Source of the DNA: Gallionellaceae bacterium
GTDB taxonomy: Bacteria > Pseudomonadota > Gammaproteobacteria > Burkholderiales > Gallionellaceae
Assembly (NCBI GenBank): GCA_027448945.1
Contig: DAIDMQ010000016.1
Coordinates: 124,001-188,000 of the forward strand
Reading direction: 5' to 3'
Length of the DNA stretch: 64,000 bases
The position numbers and the translations under genes were made by a program. The first letter of the stretch is position 1. The number at the start of each line of letters is the position of its first letter. The notes under the pieces are model-generated. The model was not told the origin of the DNA. It searched no databases and worked only from the letters and a program-made list of their open reading frames with translations. This document shows, piece after piece, positions 10,194 to 18,474 of the stretch.

Positions 10194-10226
10194 AAGGGGT
10201 CTGTGAACTAAGCGTGCGCAGACCTT
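10194..10226. terminator. Possible bidirectional terminator between convergent operons
   Basis: In the 43-bp gap between rfbC (+) and the convergent nucleotidyltransferase gene, an inverted repeat pairs GGTCTG with CAGACC, extended by AAGG/CCTT with a two-base bulge. A TTT follows on the plus strand but there is no long T-run, so the call rests on position and stem only. Confidence 0.35.
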
Positions 10227-10231
10227 TAACC

Positions 10232-11353
10232 TCACTTGGGCACGCTGCGTGCATCTCCCCAGCGCAGATAAGTGCTCTCGTCCCCCAGGTAATGCGTCAT
10301 CCCGGTTTTATGTTCAAAGTAGTAAGTCGGCGACACAATCATGTCCTCAAAATGCATGTTCGCACTGATGCGCGTGTAGCTCAGCATGATGGTGCGTATG
10401 ACCTTGGCGTTCTTTGAAATCAGCGATCCGCTGGAGATCCAAGCTGGTCCTATGATTTCTGCCCCCGCTTCTATGCAAGTGCCGGAATCGATATAGACCG
10501 GGCCTTCGATATTGACGTTCTCCCAATCGATGCAAGTGTTCAGGCCAACCCATATACCGGGTTTGATTTGCGTACCCGGCATCTTGATGTCTTTGACCTC
10601 GCCCTTGAGCACGCGCTGCAACACTGACCAGTAATCATCCACGTGTCCGATATCGATCCAGTTGAATTTGCGTTTTTGTGCATAGAAAGGTAGGCCCTTC
10701 TCGGCCAGCATCGGGAACAACTCGCCACCAATGTCGAATTCTTGATTTGAAGGGATCAGTTCTATCGCTTCTGGTTCGAAGATGTAGATGCCGGTACTCG
10801 CAAAATTCGAGCGCGCTTCTTCAGGCTTGGGCTTTTCTTGGAAGGATATGATGCGACCGTCGACATCGGTTTCGACCACGCCGTAATTGCTAACTTCACC
10901 AGGCGGAACTTCCAAAGTGATTACACTTACGATGGCTTTTTTTGCCTTATGCTCAAGTACCGCAGCATGGATGTCCAAGTCGATCAGCGCATCGCCGCAA
11001 ATGACCACCGTGGTGCGATCAAAGAAGCCGCTGAAGTCTTGGATCTTGCGCATGCCGCCAGCCGAACCCATAGGCTTGGAAGTGACTTCGCCATGCTCGT
11101 ATCCGCCTTCGAAGGAATAGCCTATCTGTACACCCCAATGGCTACCGTTGCCGAAGTAATACTCGATCTTCCAATGCTGATAGGCCACGTTGACCATGAT
11201 CTCATCTACGCCATATTTGGCGAGATGTTCGATCAGATACTCCATCACCGGCTTGCCCAAAATAGGGATCATGGGCTTGGGTAGATCTTGAGTGAGTGGT
11301 CGTACGCGCGTGCCCTTGCCGGCAGCCAGAATCATTGCTTTGATTATGCTCAT
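10232..11353 (-). CDS. Sugar nucleotidyltransferase with left-handed helix C-terminus
   Basis: This 373-residue protein starts MSIIKAMILAAGKGTRVRPL, the NTP-binding signature, then DLPKPMIPILGKPVMEYLIEHL and VICGDALIDLD. From about residue 255 hexapeptide-like repeats (IEGPVYIDSGTCIEAGAEI) indicate a left-handed beta helix, as in GDP-mannose pyrophosphorylase and GlmU-like enzymes. It probably makes an NDP-sugar, most likely from mannose or glucose 1-phosphate; the exact substrate cannot be read. It lies 22 bases downstream of ugd in the same direction, so a polysaccharide-precursor role is likely. No strong ribosome site is visible before ATG 11353. Confidence 0.85.
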   Translation of the reverse strand: MSIIKAMILAAGKGTRVRPLTQDLPKPMIPILGKPVMEYLIEHLAKYGVDEIMVNVAYQHWKIEYYFGNGSHWGVQIGYSFEGGYEHGEVTSKPMGSAGGMRKIQDFSGFFDRTTVVICGDALIDLDIHAAVLEHKAKKAIVSVITLEVPPGEVSNYGVVETDVDGRIISFQEKPKPEEARSNFASTGIYIFEPEAIELIPSNQEFDIGGELFPMLAEKGLPFYAQKRKFNWIDIGHVDDYWSVLQRVLKGEVKDIKMPGTQIKPGIWVGLNTCIDWENVNIEGPVYIDSGTCIEAGAEIIGPAWISSGSLISKNAKVIRTIMLSYTRISANMHFEDMIVSPTYYFEHKTGMTHYLGDESTYLRWGDARSVPK

Positions 11354-11375
11354 TTTGTTAAGTGCTTTCTGTGGA

Positions 11376-12542
11376 TCAATCGTGGCCGAAGAGGTCGCGA
11401 GTATAGACTTTGTTTGTTACATCATGGATGTCGTCCGTCAACCGATTGGCAACAATCACGTCGGAGCGGCGTTTGAATTCAGCCAGGTCATTCACAACCT
11501 TGCAGTGCAGGAATTCGGGTTCTGCCAATTTTGGTTCGTAGATGATGACTTCTGTGCCGCGTGCATTCAGTCGGCGGATGATGCCTTGGATGCTGGAGGC
11601 GCGGAAGTTATCCGAGCCGCTCTTCATGATCAGACGGTGTATGCCCACTACATTGGGGTTGTCTTTCATGATGTCTTCCGCGATGAAGTTTTTGCGTACC
11701 GCGTTGGATTCGACTATAGCGCCGATCAGACTTTGCGGTACACCTTGATAGTTCGCCAGTAACTGCTGGGTATCCTTGGGTAGGCAATAGCCGCCATAAC
11801 CAAAAGAAGGATTGTTGTAATAGTCACCTACGCGTGGGTCCAGGCTCACGCCCTGAATGATTTGCTTGGTATCCAAGCTATGTATCGCAGCATATGTGTC
11901 GAGTTCGTTGAAATAAGCGACACGCATGGCCAAGAAGGTGTTGGCGAACAGTTTTACTGCCTCAGCTTCGGTCGAGTCAGTGAACAGCGTGTCTATGTTT
12001 TGTTTGACTGCACCTTGCTTGAGCAGGTTGGCAAAAGTCTCCGCACGCTTAGAGCGCTCACCCAACACGATGCGTGAAGGATGAAGGTTGTCGTACAAGG
12101 CGCGACCTTCGCGCAAGAATTCCGGCGAGAACACCAGATTGTCGCAATTAAAGCGCTTGCGCATCTTGTCGGTATAGCCAACCGGAACGGTAGACTTGAT
12201 GATCATCACTGCATGAGGATTGATAGACATCACATCTCGTATCACCGCTTCAATAGATGCAGTGTTGAAGTAGTTCGTCTCCGGATCGTAATCGGTGGGT
12301 GTTGCGATGATGATGAAGTCCGCACCTTTGTAAGCATCGTGCTTATCCAGTGTCGCCCGCAGATTCAGTTGGCGATTGAGCAAGAAGTCCTCGATCTCAT
12401 GGTCAGAGATGGGTGACTCTTTGCGGTTCAGCATCGCGACCTTCTCGGGCAAGATGTCGAGCGCGACCACTTCGTTATGCTGAGCGAGCAATACCGCGTT
12501 TGAGAGACCTACGTAACCGGTGCCGGCGATGGCTATCTTCAT
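11376..12542 (-). CDS. ugd: UDP-glucose 6-dehydrogenase
   Basis: Oxidises UDP-glucose to UDP-glucuronate. The 388-residue protein has the N-terminal NAD loop [20 protein letters not shown], the substrate motif FSPEFLREG and the catalytic cysteine in [13 protein letters not shown]. Length and start match the enterobacterial Ugd type (388 residues) rather than the longer 430-450-residue forms. It is followed by the sugar nucleotidyltransferase and faces rpiA across a 191-bp divergent promoter region. Confidence 0.93.
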   Translation of the reverse strand: MKIAIAGTGYVGLSNAVLLAQHNEVVALDILPEKVAMLNRKESPISDHEIEDFLLNRQLNLRATLDKHDAYKGADFIIIATPTDYDPETNYFNTASIEAVIRDVMSINPHAVMIIKSTVPVGYTDKMRKRFNCDNLVFSPEFLREGRALYDNLHPSRIVLGERSKRAETFANLLKQGAVKQNIDTLFTDSTEAEAVKLFANTFLAMRVAYFNELDTYAAIHSLDTKQIIQGVSLDPRVGDYYNNPSFGYGGYCLPKDTQQLLANYQGVPQSLIGAIVESNAVRKNFIAEDIMKDNPNVVGIHRLIMKSGSDNFRASSIQGIIRRLNARGTEVIIYEPKLAEPEFLHCKVVNDLAEFKRRSDVIVANRLTDDIHDVTNKVYTRDLFGHD

Positions 12543-12668
12543 AATAGATATAAGCGTGTGGGTTGCAATTCGGAGGTCGAATTGTACAGGCTCAAATCAT
12601 TGGCTCATATAGTGTGCATGCAGGATGATCATGTCACGCTGAAGTGCGTCGGATAATTTGGCAGCTTA

Positions 12669-12698
12669 TTGACCAGAGGCTTGCAAATCCTGTAATAA
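12669..12698 (+). promoter_or_regulatory. Candidate sigma70 promoter for rpiA
   Basis: TTGACC at 12669-12674 and TAATAA at 12693-12698 are separated by 18 bases, about 35 bp upstream of the rpiA start. Good -35 match, moderate -10 match. Confidence 0.45.
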
Positions 12699-12733
12699 TT
12701 ACGGGTCAAGCAATTTTATTATGAAAGTGAGTA

Positions 12734-13402
12734 ATGATTATGTTGAGTCAAGATGATTTGAAGCGTGCCGTAGCCAAAGCGGCTATCGAATATGTGCCTG
12801 CGGATTGTATCGTTGGTGTGGGTACTGGCTCTACAGCCAACTTTTTTATCGATGAGTTGGCGCTGATCAAACATAAGATCCGTGGTGCGGTGGCTAGCTC
12901 TGAGGCGTCTGCAAAGCGTTTGCAAGGCCATGGCATCGAGGTTCTGTCCCTGAATGAAGCGGGCGAGATGCCCGTCTATGTTGATGGTGCCGATGAAATC
13001 ACGCGTCATTTGCATATGGTTAAAGGCGGTGGCGGTGCGTTGACACGCGAAAAGATTGTGGCGGCGGCGAGCAAAAAATTCATTTGTGTTTGCGATGCCA
13101 GCAAGTTGGTCGATGTGTTGGGCAAATTCCCTTTGCCTATCGAGGTCGTTCCTATGGCGCGTAGTTCTGTGGCGCGTCAATTGGTTGCGTTGGGTGGTCA
13201 TCCCAAGTTGCGTGAGGGCTTCACGACGGACAATGGCAACATTATTTTGGATGTGCATGGTTTGCAGATTCTGAATCCCGTTGAGCTCGAATCCGAGCTT
13301 GATCACATCGCTGGTGTCGTGACCAATGGCCTGTTTGCGCGTCGTAATGCAGATGTGCTCTTGTTAGGAACGCCAGAAGGTGTTAAAACGATAACCGTAT
13401 AA
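12734..13402 (+). CDS. rpiA: Ribose-5-phosphate isomerase A
   Basis: Interconverts ribose 5-phosphate and ribulose 5-phosphate. The 222-residue protein keeps the phosphate loop [16 protein letters not shown], the active-site DGADEI stretch and [14 protein letters not shown], which carries the catalytic lysine/glutamate region. Start is ATG 12734 or 12740 (MIMLSQDD or MLSQDD). It appears monocistronic; phoU begins 98 bp later with its own ribosome site. Confidence 0.96.
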   Translation: MIMLSQDDLKRAVAKAAIEYVPADCIVGVGTGSTANFFIDELALIKHKIRGAVASSEASAKRLQGHGIEVLSLNEAGEMPVYVDGADEITRHLHMVKGGGGALTREKIVAAASKKFICVCDASKLVDVLGKFPLPIEVVPMARSSVARQLVALGGHPKLREGFTTDNGNIILDVHGLQILNPVELESELDHIAGVVTNGLFARRNADVLLLGTPEGVKTITV

Positions 13403-13500
13403 ACAGTTTTCGTTCATGCGGGTTTGTCGAGGTTGGACAGCCTTCATCAAACTGACATATAAGTCAATCAAGATGCACACTTGCAATAAAAGGAATCGCC

Positions 13501-14208
13501 ATGCCCAACAATGATCACACCTCTAAACAGTTCGATAGCGAACTGGAGTCCATACGCGCCAGCGTGCTGCAGATGGGTGGTTTGGTGGAGAGTCAGATCA
13601 AAAATGCCATCCAAGCTTTGATCAATAACGACGTGGCCTTGATGAATCGCGTCATCGAGGAAGATCATCGTGTCAATGCCATGGATGTCAAGATAGACGA
13701 AGCTTGCAGTCAGACTATCGCACGCCGTCAGCCGACTGCGAGTGATCTGCGTCTAATCATGACGGTGGTCAAGACGGTCACGGATCTTGAGCGTATCGGC
13801 GATGAGGCAGAGAAGATTGCGCGTATGGCCAAGATGCTGTCACAACGCAATCTTCTGGCGATTCCGCGTTATCACGAAATCATGCGCGCTTCCGAAATTG
13901 CTGTGGACATGCTACGTAAGACACTAGATGCCTTCGCGCGATTGGATGTCGGAATGGCCGCGCAGGTGGTGCGTCAGGATGATCAGGTGGACGAGGAGTT
14001 TCGTTCCATCATGCGCTATCTCATCACTTTCATGATGGAAGATCCGCGCACCATTTCCACTGCGCTGGAGATTCTGTTTATCGCCAAGGCTATCGAACGT
14101 ATCGGTGATCATGCGCAAAACATGGCCGAGTACGTGATCTACATGGTGAAAGGTCGCGATGTGCGCCATGTCACTGTCGAAGAGATAGAGCGCGAATTCA
14201 AAAGCTAG
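13501..14208 (+). CDS. phoU: Phosphate signalling/transport regulator PhoU
   Basis: A 235-residue all-helical protein with two copies of the PhoU repeat, each with an acidic metal-binding stretch (for example LERIGDEAEKIARMA and IERIGDHAQNMAEYV). PhoU links the Pst transporter to the PhoR/PhoB system. AAAGGAAT lies a few bases before ATG 13501. No pst or phoBR genes are in the window; instead the ppx start overlaps the phoU stop by one base (TAGTG), tying phosphate signalling to polyphosphate breakdown. Confidence 0.95.
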   Translation: MPNNDHTSKQFDSELESIRASVLQMGGLVESQIKNAIQALINNDVALMNRVIEEDHRVNAMDVKIDEACSQTIARRQPTASDLRLIMTVVKTVTDLERIGDEAEKIARMAKMLSQRNLLAIPRYHEIMRASEIAVDMLRKTLDAFARLDVGMAAQVVRQDDQVDEEFRSIMRYLITFMMEDPRTISTALEILFIAKAIERIGDHAQNMAEYVIYMVKGRDVRHVTVEEIEREFKS

Positions 14209-15683
14209 TGCAAGCGCAACCCCTGTTAGCCGCAGTCGATCTCGGCTCTAATAGTTTTCGTTTGCAGATTGCCCGAGTCGAGGGTGATCAGCTCTACATG
14301 CTGGATGGTTTGCGTGAGTCGGTGCGCTTGGCCGCCGGTCTGTCAGCCGATAAATATCTCGATGTTCCCGCTCAGGAGCGCGCCTTAAAGGCATTGTCCT
14401 TATTTGGCGAACGTTTGCGCGGTCTGCCTACGGAAGCTGTGCGCGCAGTAGGGACTAACTCGCTGCGTGTCGCCAAGAATGCCGTTGATTTCATCCCGCA
14501 GGCTGAACGTGCGCTGGGCTTTCCTATAGAGGTTATCGCTGGGCGCGAAGAAGCGCGCCTAATCTATATGGGGGTGGCGAATGGTCTTCCGCCGTCGAGC
14601 AAAAACCGATTGGTCATGGATATCGGTGGCGGCTCTACTGAGTTCATCATCGGCAATGGCCCGGAGCCCATTAAGCTTGAGAGTCTGTATATGGGGTGCG
14701 TGAGTTTCAGCACGCGATTCTTCGCTGACGGCAAGATCAATAAGCACAATCTTAAGCAGGCGGAGTTGGCGGCGCGCAGTGAATTACAAACAATAGTGAC
14801 CGACTACAAAGGGCAGTGGAGCGATGCTTTCGGTTCGTCTGGAACCGCAAGGATGTTGTCTGAAGTGTTGGAGCAGAATGGCTACAGCGAAAGCGGCATT
14901 ACGCGAGAAGGTTTGGAGCAGTTGCGCAGTCATATGCTGAAGGTGGGTGATGTGCAGAGTCTCAGTCTGGCAGGATTGAAGCCCGACAGGTTGCACGCAT
15001 TTGCCGGCGGCTTCTCGATCATGTATGCGGCTTTCTGCGAGTTGGGTATTTTCAATATGCAGCCCGCCTTGGGTGCGTTGCGCGAAGGTGTGTTGTACGA
15101 CTTGTGGGGACGCTCGCATGACAATGATATGCGTGAAATCACCGTTCAGCAGTTCATGCGCCGTTATCATCTGGATAAAAAGCAAGCACAGCGCGTAGGT
15201 GTCTTGGCGGAGTACTGGGCGCGCCAGTTCCTGCCGGAATCTATGGATGAGAAAGCCCTGCAGATTCTGCTTTGGGCCGCGCATCTGCACGAGGTTGGCA
15301 TCAGTGTCGCGCATAGTGGTTATCACAAGCACTCTGCTTATATATTGGAAAATGCGGATATGCCTGGCTTTTCCAAGAAGGAGCAGCAAAGACTTGGGAC
15401 GCTAGCAATTTCTCAACGCGGCAGTCTGGAGCGACTTCGTAATCAGTTGCACGATCAGCAGATCACCTCGCAGGTTATGGCGCTACGCCTGGCCATCCTT
15501 TTCTATCGCAATCGCAGCGATGTGCGACTGCCCAAAATGCAAGGTCACTTCACGGGAAGCAAGTTCCATCTATTCCTGGAGCATGGCTGGTTGGGACAAA
15601 ACCCTTTGACTGAGACGGCGATTAGAGAAGAGCTGAAGCGCTGGCATGATCTGGGCGTAAGTGTGCAACTGGGTGAAATCTAA
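14208..15683 (+). CDS. ppx: Exopolyphosphatase / GppA family
   Basis: Releases terminal phosphate from polyphosphate, or hydrolyses pppGpp; the two activities are not separable by sequence. The 491-residue ASKHA protein has AAVDLGSNSFRLQIARV (phosphate-1 loop), RAVGTNSLRVAKN, MDIGGGSTEFIIG (phosphate-2) and a C-terminal HD-like helical domain (LLWAAHLHEVGISVAHSGYH). The start is GTG 14208, sharing its G with the phoU TAG. Length fits Ppx with its C-terminal domains. Confidence 0.93.
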   Translation: MQAQPLLAAVDLGSNSFRLQIARVEGDQLYMLDGLRESVRLAAGLSADKYLDVPAQERALKALSLFGERLRGLPTEAVRAVGTNSLRVAKNAVDFIPQAERALGFPIEVIAGREEARLIYMGVANGLPPSSKNRLVMDIGGGSTEFIIGNGPEPIKLESLYMGCVSFSTRFFADGKINKHNLKQAELAARSELQTIVTDYKGQWSDAFGSSGTARMLSEVLEQNGYSESGITREGLEQLRSHMLKVGDVQSLSLAGLKPDRLHAFAGGFSIMYAAFCELGIFNMQPALGALREGVLYDLWGRSHDNDMREITVQQFMRRYHLDKKQAQRVGVLAEYWARQFLPESMDEKALQILLWAAHLHEVGISVAHSGYHKHSAYILENADMPGFSKKEQQRLGTLAISQRGSLERLRNQLHDQQITSQVMALRLAILFYRNRSDVRLPKMQGHFTGSKFHLFLEHGWLGQNPLTETAIREELKRWHDLGVSVQLGEI

Positions 15684-15694
15684 GTGAGGTATCG

Positions 15695-15910
15695 ATGATG
15701 AAGCAATCTAAATGGATCGTTCTGAGTCTGCTGGTCGGCATATTGACAGGCTTGGCTTTGGGTATAAACATCGGTCGCGACAAACCCTTGCTTTCCAATC
15801 CCTTTGCGCAGGAAACGCTCGCAGATCAGATGAAGCGTTTGGGCAGCGAGACCTTGCATCAAGGTGGCAAGGCGCTGGAAAAGACTGGGCAAGCACTGCA
15901 AGGCAAGTAG
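15695..15910 (+). CDS. Small single-pass membrane protein, unknown function
   Basis: A 71-residue protein with one transmembrane segment near the N-terminus (about 7-25, IVLSLLVGILTGLALGINI) and a polar, partly amphipathic C-terminal tail rich in Gln and Lys. It starts 11 bp after ppx, and GAGG precedes the tandem ATGs (15695 and 15698), so it is probably expressed with phoU-ppx. I recognise no family. It ends 42 bp before the RNase P RNA. Confidence 0.65.
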   Translation: MMKQSKWIVLSLLVGILTGLALGINIGRDKPLLSNPFAQETLADQMKRLGSETLHQGGKALEKTGQALQGK

Positions 15911-15952
15911 ATATTCAAAATCCATATCCCCTCTGATGGTAAACTCCGCGCC

Positions 15953-16490
15953 GAAGTTGGCTAGGCAGTCGCCGCGTATGTATGTGCGAGGAGGGCAACG
16001 AAGCTCGCGCAAGCGAGTGAGTTGAGGTGTGGGCTAATTTGCGCAAGCAAGTTATGTCGTAACCAAAGTACAGGAAACTGGGCTTTACTCTTCGTAAACT
16101 GCATGCGGGGAGGAAAGTCCGGGCTCCACAGAGCAGAATGCCGGTTAACGACCGGACGCCGTGAGGCGATGGAAAGTGCCACAGAAAATACACCGCCGAT
16201 GGCCCGACTTTGCCGCTCGCAAGTGCGGCAAAGTCTTCTCAAGAAGAGCAGTGGCGAAAGCCGCTGGGATGATTGAGAAGGGATCAGGCAAGGTTGAAAT
16301 GGCGAGGTAAGAGCTCACCGCGCTGGTGGTAACATCAGTGGCAGGGTAAACCCCATTCGGAGCAAGATCAAATAGGCTGACTATGACGTTGCTCGCGTCG
16401 TCAGCGGGTAGATTGCTTGAGCGTCAGGTAACGAAACGCCTAGAGGAATGACTGTCCACGACAGAACCCGGCTTACCGGCCAACTTCACC
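15953..16490 (+). ncRNA. rnpB: RNase P RNA, bacterial type A, enlarged
   Basis: The catalytic RNA of RNase P, which matures tRNA 5' ends. Conserved blocks are unmistakable: GGGGAGGAAAGTCCGGGCTCC near 16107, ACAGAAAATACACCGCCGATGG at 16181-16202, TAAGAGCTCACCGCGC near 16309, GGTAAACCCCATTCGGAGCAAG, and GACTGTCCACGACAGAACCC near 16450. The 5' end GAAGTTGGC (15953) pairs with GCCAACTTC (ending 16487), fixing both ends. At about 535 nt it is much longer than the usual 340-400 nt. The extra sequence is in two places: about 95 nt in the P3 region, with two hairpins capped by GCAA loops, and about 65 nt in the P12 region, with at least two extra stems. Upstream TAAACT (15940-15945) could be its -10 box. 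Confidence 0.95.
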
Positions 16491-16498
16491 TCATTTCA

Positions 16499-16537
16499 GG
16501 ATTCAGAAAAAACGATGCGCCACTTTTGTCTGAATCC
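16499..16537. repeat. Short hairpin of the GGATTC repeat family after rnpB
   Basis: GGATTCAGA (16499-16507) pairs with TCTGAATCC (16529-16537), with further A/T pairing inside. The arm is followed by GGCATCC, resembling the GGATTC/GGGATGC repeat arms found in murG, murB and the ftsZ-lpxC gap. It may also act in 3' end formation of rnpB. Confidence 0.5.
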
Positions 16538-16577
16538 GGCATCCTTCATTCAGCTTGCACCCCCAATACCCACGCCC

Positions 16578-16610
16578 CATTACAAACAACTTTAGCTTGT
16601 TTCTGTAATG
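16578..16610 (+). terminator. Possible terminator between rnpB and mraZ
   Basis: CATTACA at 16578 pairs with TGTAATG (ending 16610), and AACAA pairs with TTGTT inside. CATTGCTTTTT follows within ten bases. The T-run is displaced from the stem, so the call is tentative. The remaining sequence to the mraZ promoter shows nothing else recognisable. Confidence 0.4.
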
Positions 16611-16692
16611 CATTGCTTTTTAAGAACATTTGATTTTTATTAACTTGCGCTCCTAACTCATTGTCTTGTAAAGAAAAATGCTGTTTTACAGC

Positions 16693-16721
16693 TTGACCCG
16701 CTGGAATATTTTCAATATAGT
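16693..16721 (+). promoter_or_regulatory. Sigma70 promoter of the dcw cluster
   Basis: TTGACC (16693-16698), a 17-base spacer, then TATAGT (16716-16721). Transcription would start near 16728, inside the MraZ box array. Confidence 0.75.
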
Positions 16722-16760
16722 GGTGATAAGTGGTAAAAAGTGGGTAATAGTGGGGTTATG
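16721..16760 (+). promoter_or_regulatory. MraZ operator: four 10-bp direct repeats
   Basis: Four consecutive 10-mers read TGGTGATAAG, TGGTAAAAAG, TGGGTAATAG and TGGGGTTATG, each preceded by G, so a GTGG core recurs with exact 10-bp period. By family knowledge MraZ binds such TGGG-type repeats with 10-bp phasing in front of its own gene and represses the dcw promoter. The first box touches the -10 element and the last ends at an ATG, four bases before the chosen mraZ start. Confidence 0.85.
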
Positions 16761-16763
16761 GAA

Positions 16764-17210
16764 ATGTTCCAGGGCGCGGTGCAACTTAATTTGGATGGCA
16801 AAGGCAGGCTGGCAATACCTGCCAAGCATCGCGATGCGCTGCTGTCCGAGTGTGCCGGTAACCTGGTATTAACCGCAGATATGGATGGCTGTCTGTTGGT
16901 GTACCCGCAAAATATCTGGCAGCCCATTAGTGACAAGCTCAACAAACTTTCCTCTTTTAATCCCAAGAGTCGCGCGCTGCAACGTCTATTGGTTGGTAAT
17001 GCCGAAGATGTGCTGATGGATAGTGCCGGACGTGTATTGATCTCGCCCAATTTGCGCAATTACGCCGTGCTTGATAAGCGCGTGATGTTGGTCGGTCAGG
17101 GTAATAAGTTCGAGCTGTGGGATGAGGCCAAGTGGCAGGCTCAGCAAGCTGCTTCATTGTCGCTGATGTCTGGCGATCTGCCTTCTGAGCTTGAGGGCTT
17201 CTCATTGTGA
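16764..17210 (+). CDS. mraZ: Transcriptional regulator MraZ
   Basis: Dcw-cluster regulator with two AbrB-like halves. The protein starts [20 protein letters not shown] and has the second half-motif [16 protein letters not shown] (DxxGR in each half). ATG 16764 is the family start; ATG 16758 (adding Met-Glu) and GTG 16740 are in frame, but the GTG lies inside the operator. About 148 residues, standard size. The stop overlaps the rsmH GTG start by four bases. It is expected to repress its own promoter through the boxes just upstream. Confidence 0.95.
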   Translation: MFQGAVQLNLDGKGRLAIPAKHRDALLSECAGNLVLTADMDGCLLVYPQNIWQPISDKLNKLSSFNPKSRALQRLLVGNAEDVLMDSAGRVLISPNLRNYAVLDKRVMLVGQGNKFELWDEAKWQAQQAASLSLMSGDLPSELEGFSL

Positions 17211-18142
17211 GTAATGAATTGCTGCATACCACGGTATTGCTGAATGAAGCCGTGGATGCATTGGCAATCAAGACGGATGGCATATACATCGATGGGACAT
17301 TCGGGCGCGGTGGGCATAGCGCGCTGATCTTGAAACATTTGGGAGCGCAAGGGAAGTTAATCGCCTTTGATAAGGATCAGACAGCGATCAAGGTTGGGCA
17401 GCAGTGGGCGGATGCGCGCTTTCAGATTGTGCATAGCGGCTTTAAAGACATGGCGACGGTGTTGGCGCGATTGGGTGTGGATAAGGTCGATGGCATTTTG
17501 CTGGATTTGGGTGTGTCGTCGCCGCAGCTAGATGAGGCATCGCGGGGATTTAGTTTTAGATTCGATGCGCCTTTGGATATGCGCATGGATGTGAGTAGGG
17601 GGCCGACGGCAGCGGAATGGTTGGCAACGGTGGAGGAGAGTTTTTTGGCGGAGGTGATACGTGATTACGGCGAAGAACGGTTTGCTAAGCAGATTGCAAG
17701 AGCGGTTGTTGCTGCGCGCGCAGTTGGACCTATCAACACAACGCGGCAACTCGTCGAGTTGGCTGGTCAGGCAGTACGTACCCGTGAGGCAGGCCAGAAT
17801 CCGGCGACCCGTACCTTTCAGGCTATACGGATTTATCTCAACCAAGAGCTCGAGGAGCTTGAGAGGGTATTGCCTGAATGCGTCACGCATCTAAAGACGG
17901 GCGGGCGCCTGGTGGTGATCAGTTTCCACTCGCTGGAAGACAGAATTGTTAAGCGTTTCATGCGTGATATGGCAGAAGGCGACAAATTGCCACGCAATGT
18001 GCCGATACGTGCAAGTGAAGTACCGCTGGGCAGGATGATCTTGGTGGGCAAGGCGGTAAAAGCAGGCGCGCAAGAGTTGCAAGTCAATCCGCGTGCACGC
18101 AGTGCCGTGATGCGGATCGCGGAGCGTAGCGATGAAACTTGA
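17207..18142 (+). CDS. rsmH: 16S rRNA (cytosine1402-N4)-methyltransferase
   Basis: Methylates C1402 of 16S rRNA using SAM. The 311-residue protein has [13 protein letters not shown], the SAM loop [35 protein letters not shown] and [15 protein letters not shown]. Starts with GTG 17207, overlapping the mraZ TGA. It overlaps ftsL by 11 bases at its end, in keeping with a single transcript. Confidence 0.97.
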   Translation: MSNELLHTTVLLNEAVDALAIKTDGIYIDGTFGRGGHSALILKHLGAQGKLIAFDKDQTAIKVGQQWADARFQIVHSGFKDMATVLARLGVDKVDGILLDLGVSSPQLDEASRGFSFRFDAPLDMRMDVSRGPTAAEWLATVEESFLAEVIRDYGEERFAKQIARAVVAARAVGPINTTRQLVELAGQAVRTREAGQNPATRTFQAIRIYLNQELEELERVLPECVTHLKTGGRLVVISFHSLEDRIVKRFMRDMAEGDKLPRNVPIRASEVPLGRMILVGKAVKAGAQELQVNPRARSAVMRIAERSDET

Positions 18143-18443
18143 CCGCACTCTGATGAACATTTTGTTGATGTTGGTGGTGATTTTGGCCTCACTCAGCATT
18201 GTGACATCGCAGCATCAGGCGCGTAAATCGTTCTTGGCATTGCAGCAGGAGAAGATGCATGCGCAGCAGATGGAAGTGGAGTGGGGGCAGTTGCAATTGG
18301 AGCAGAGCACATGGGCTGCTCCGGCGCGTATCGAGAAGATTGCAGCCAAACATCTGCAGATGCAATTACCCAAGAACGAGCAGTTGCAATACATCAGGGC
18401 AGAGCAGTATGCGAACGATCCCCCGGTGATGCAGGGAAGATAG
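18132..18443 (+). CDS. ftsL: Cell division protein FtsL
   Basis: A 103-residue bitopic protein with a short cytoplasmic N-terminus, one transmembrane helix (about 7-26, [19 protein letters not shown]) and a periplasmic coiled-coil rich in Gln/Glu. Identity rests on topology, size and position between rsmH and ftsI, since FtsL sequences diverge strongly. It would form the FtsQ-FtsL-FtsB complex; ftsB is not in this window. Confidence 0.88.
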   Translation: MKLDRTLMNILLMLVVILASLSIVTSQHQARKSFLALQQEKMHAQQMEVEWGQLQLEQSTWAAPARIEKIAAKHLQMQLPKNEQLQYIRAEQYANDPPVMQGR

Positions 18444-18474
18444 ATATGAAGGTGAGCGGAGTAAAAAAATAACC

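Noticed and set aside
13451-13468. CTGACATATAAGTCA as a possible Pho box before phoU
   Set aside because: The two half sites are not at the 11-bp spacing of the PhoB box.
16721-16760. The 10-bp repeats as a CRISPR-like or satellite array
   Set aside because: Unit length, position at mraZ and GTGG cores fit MraZ boxes; no spacers.
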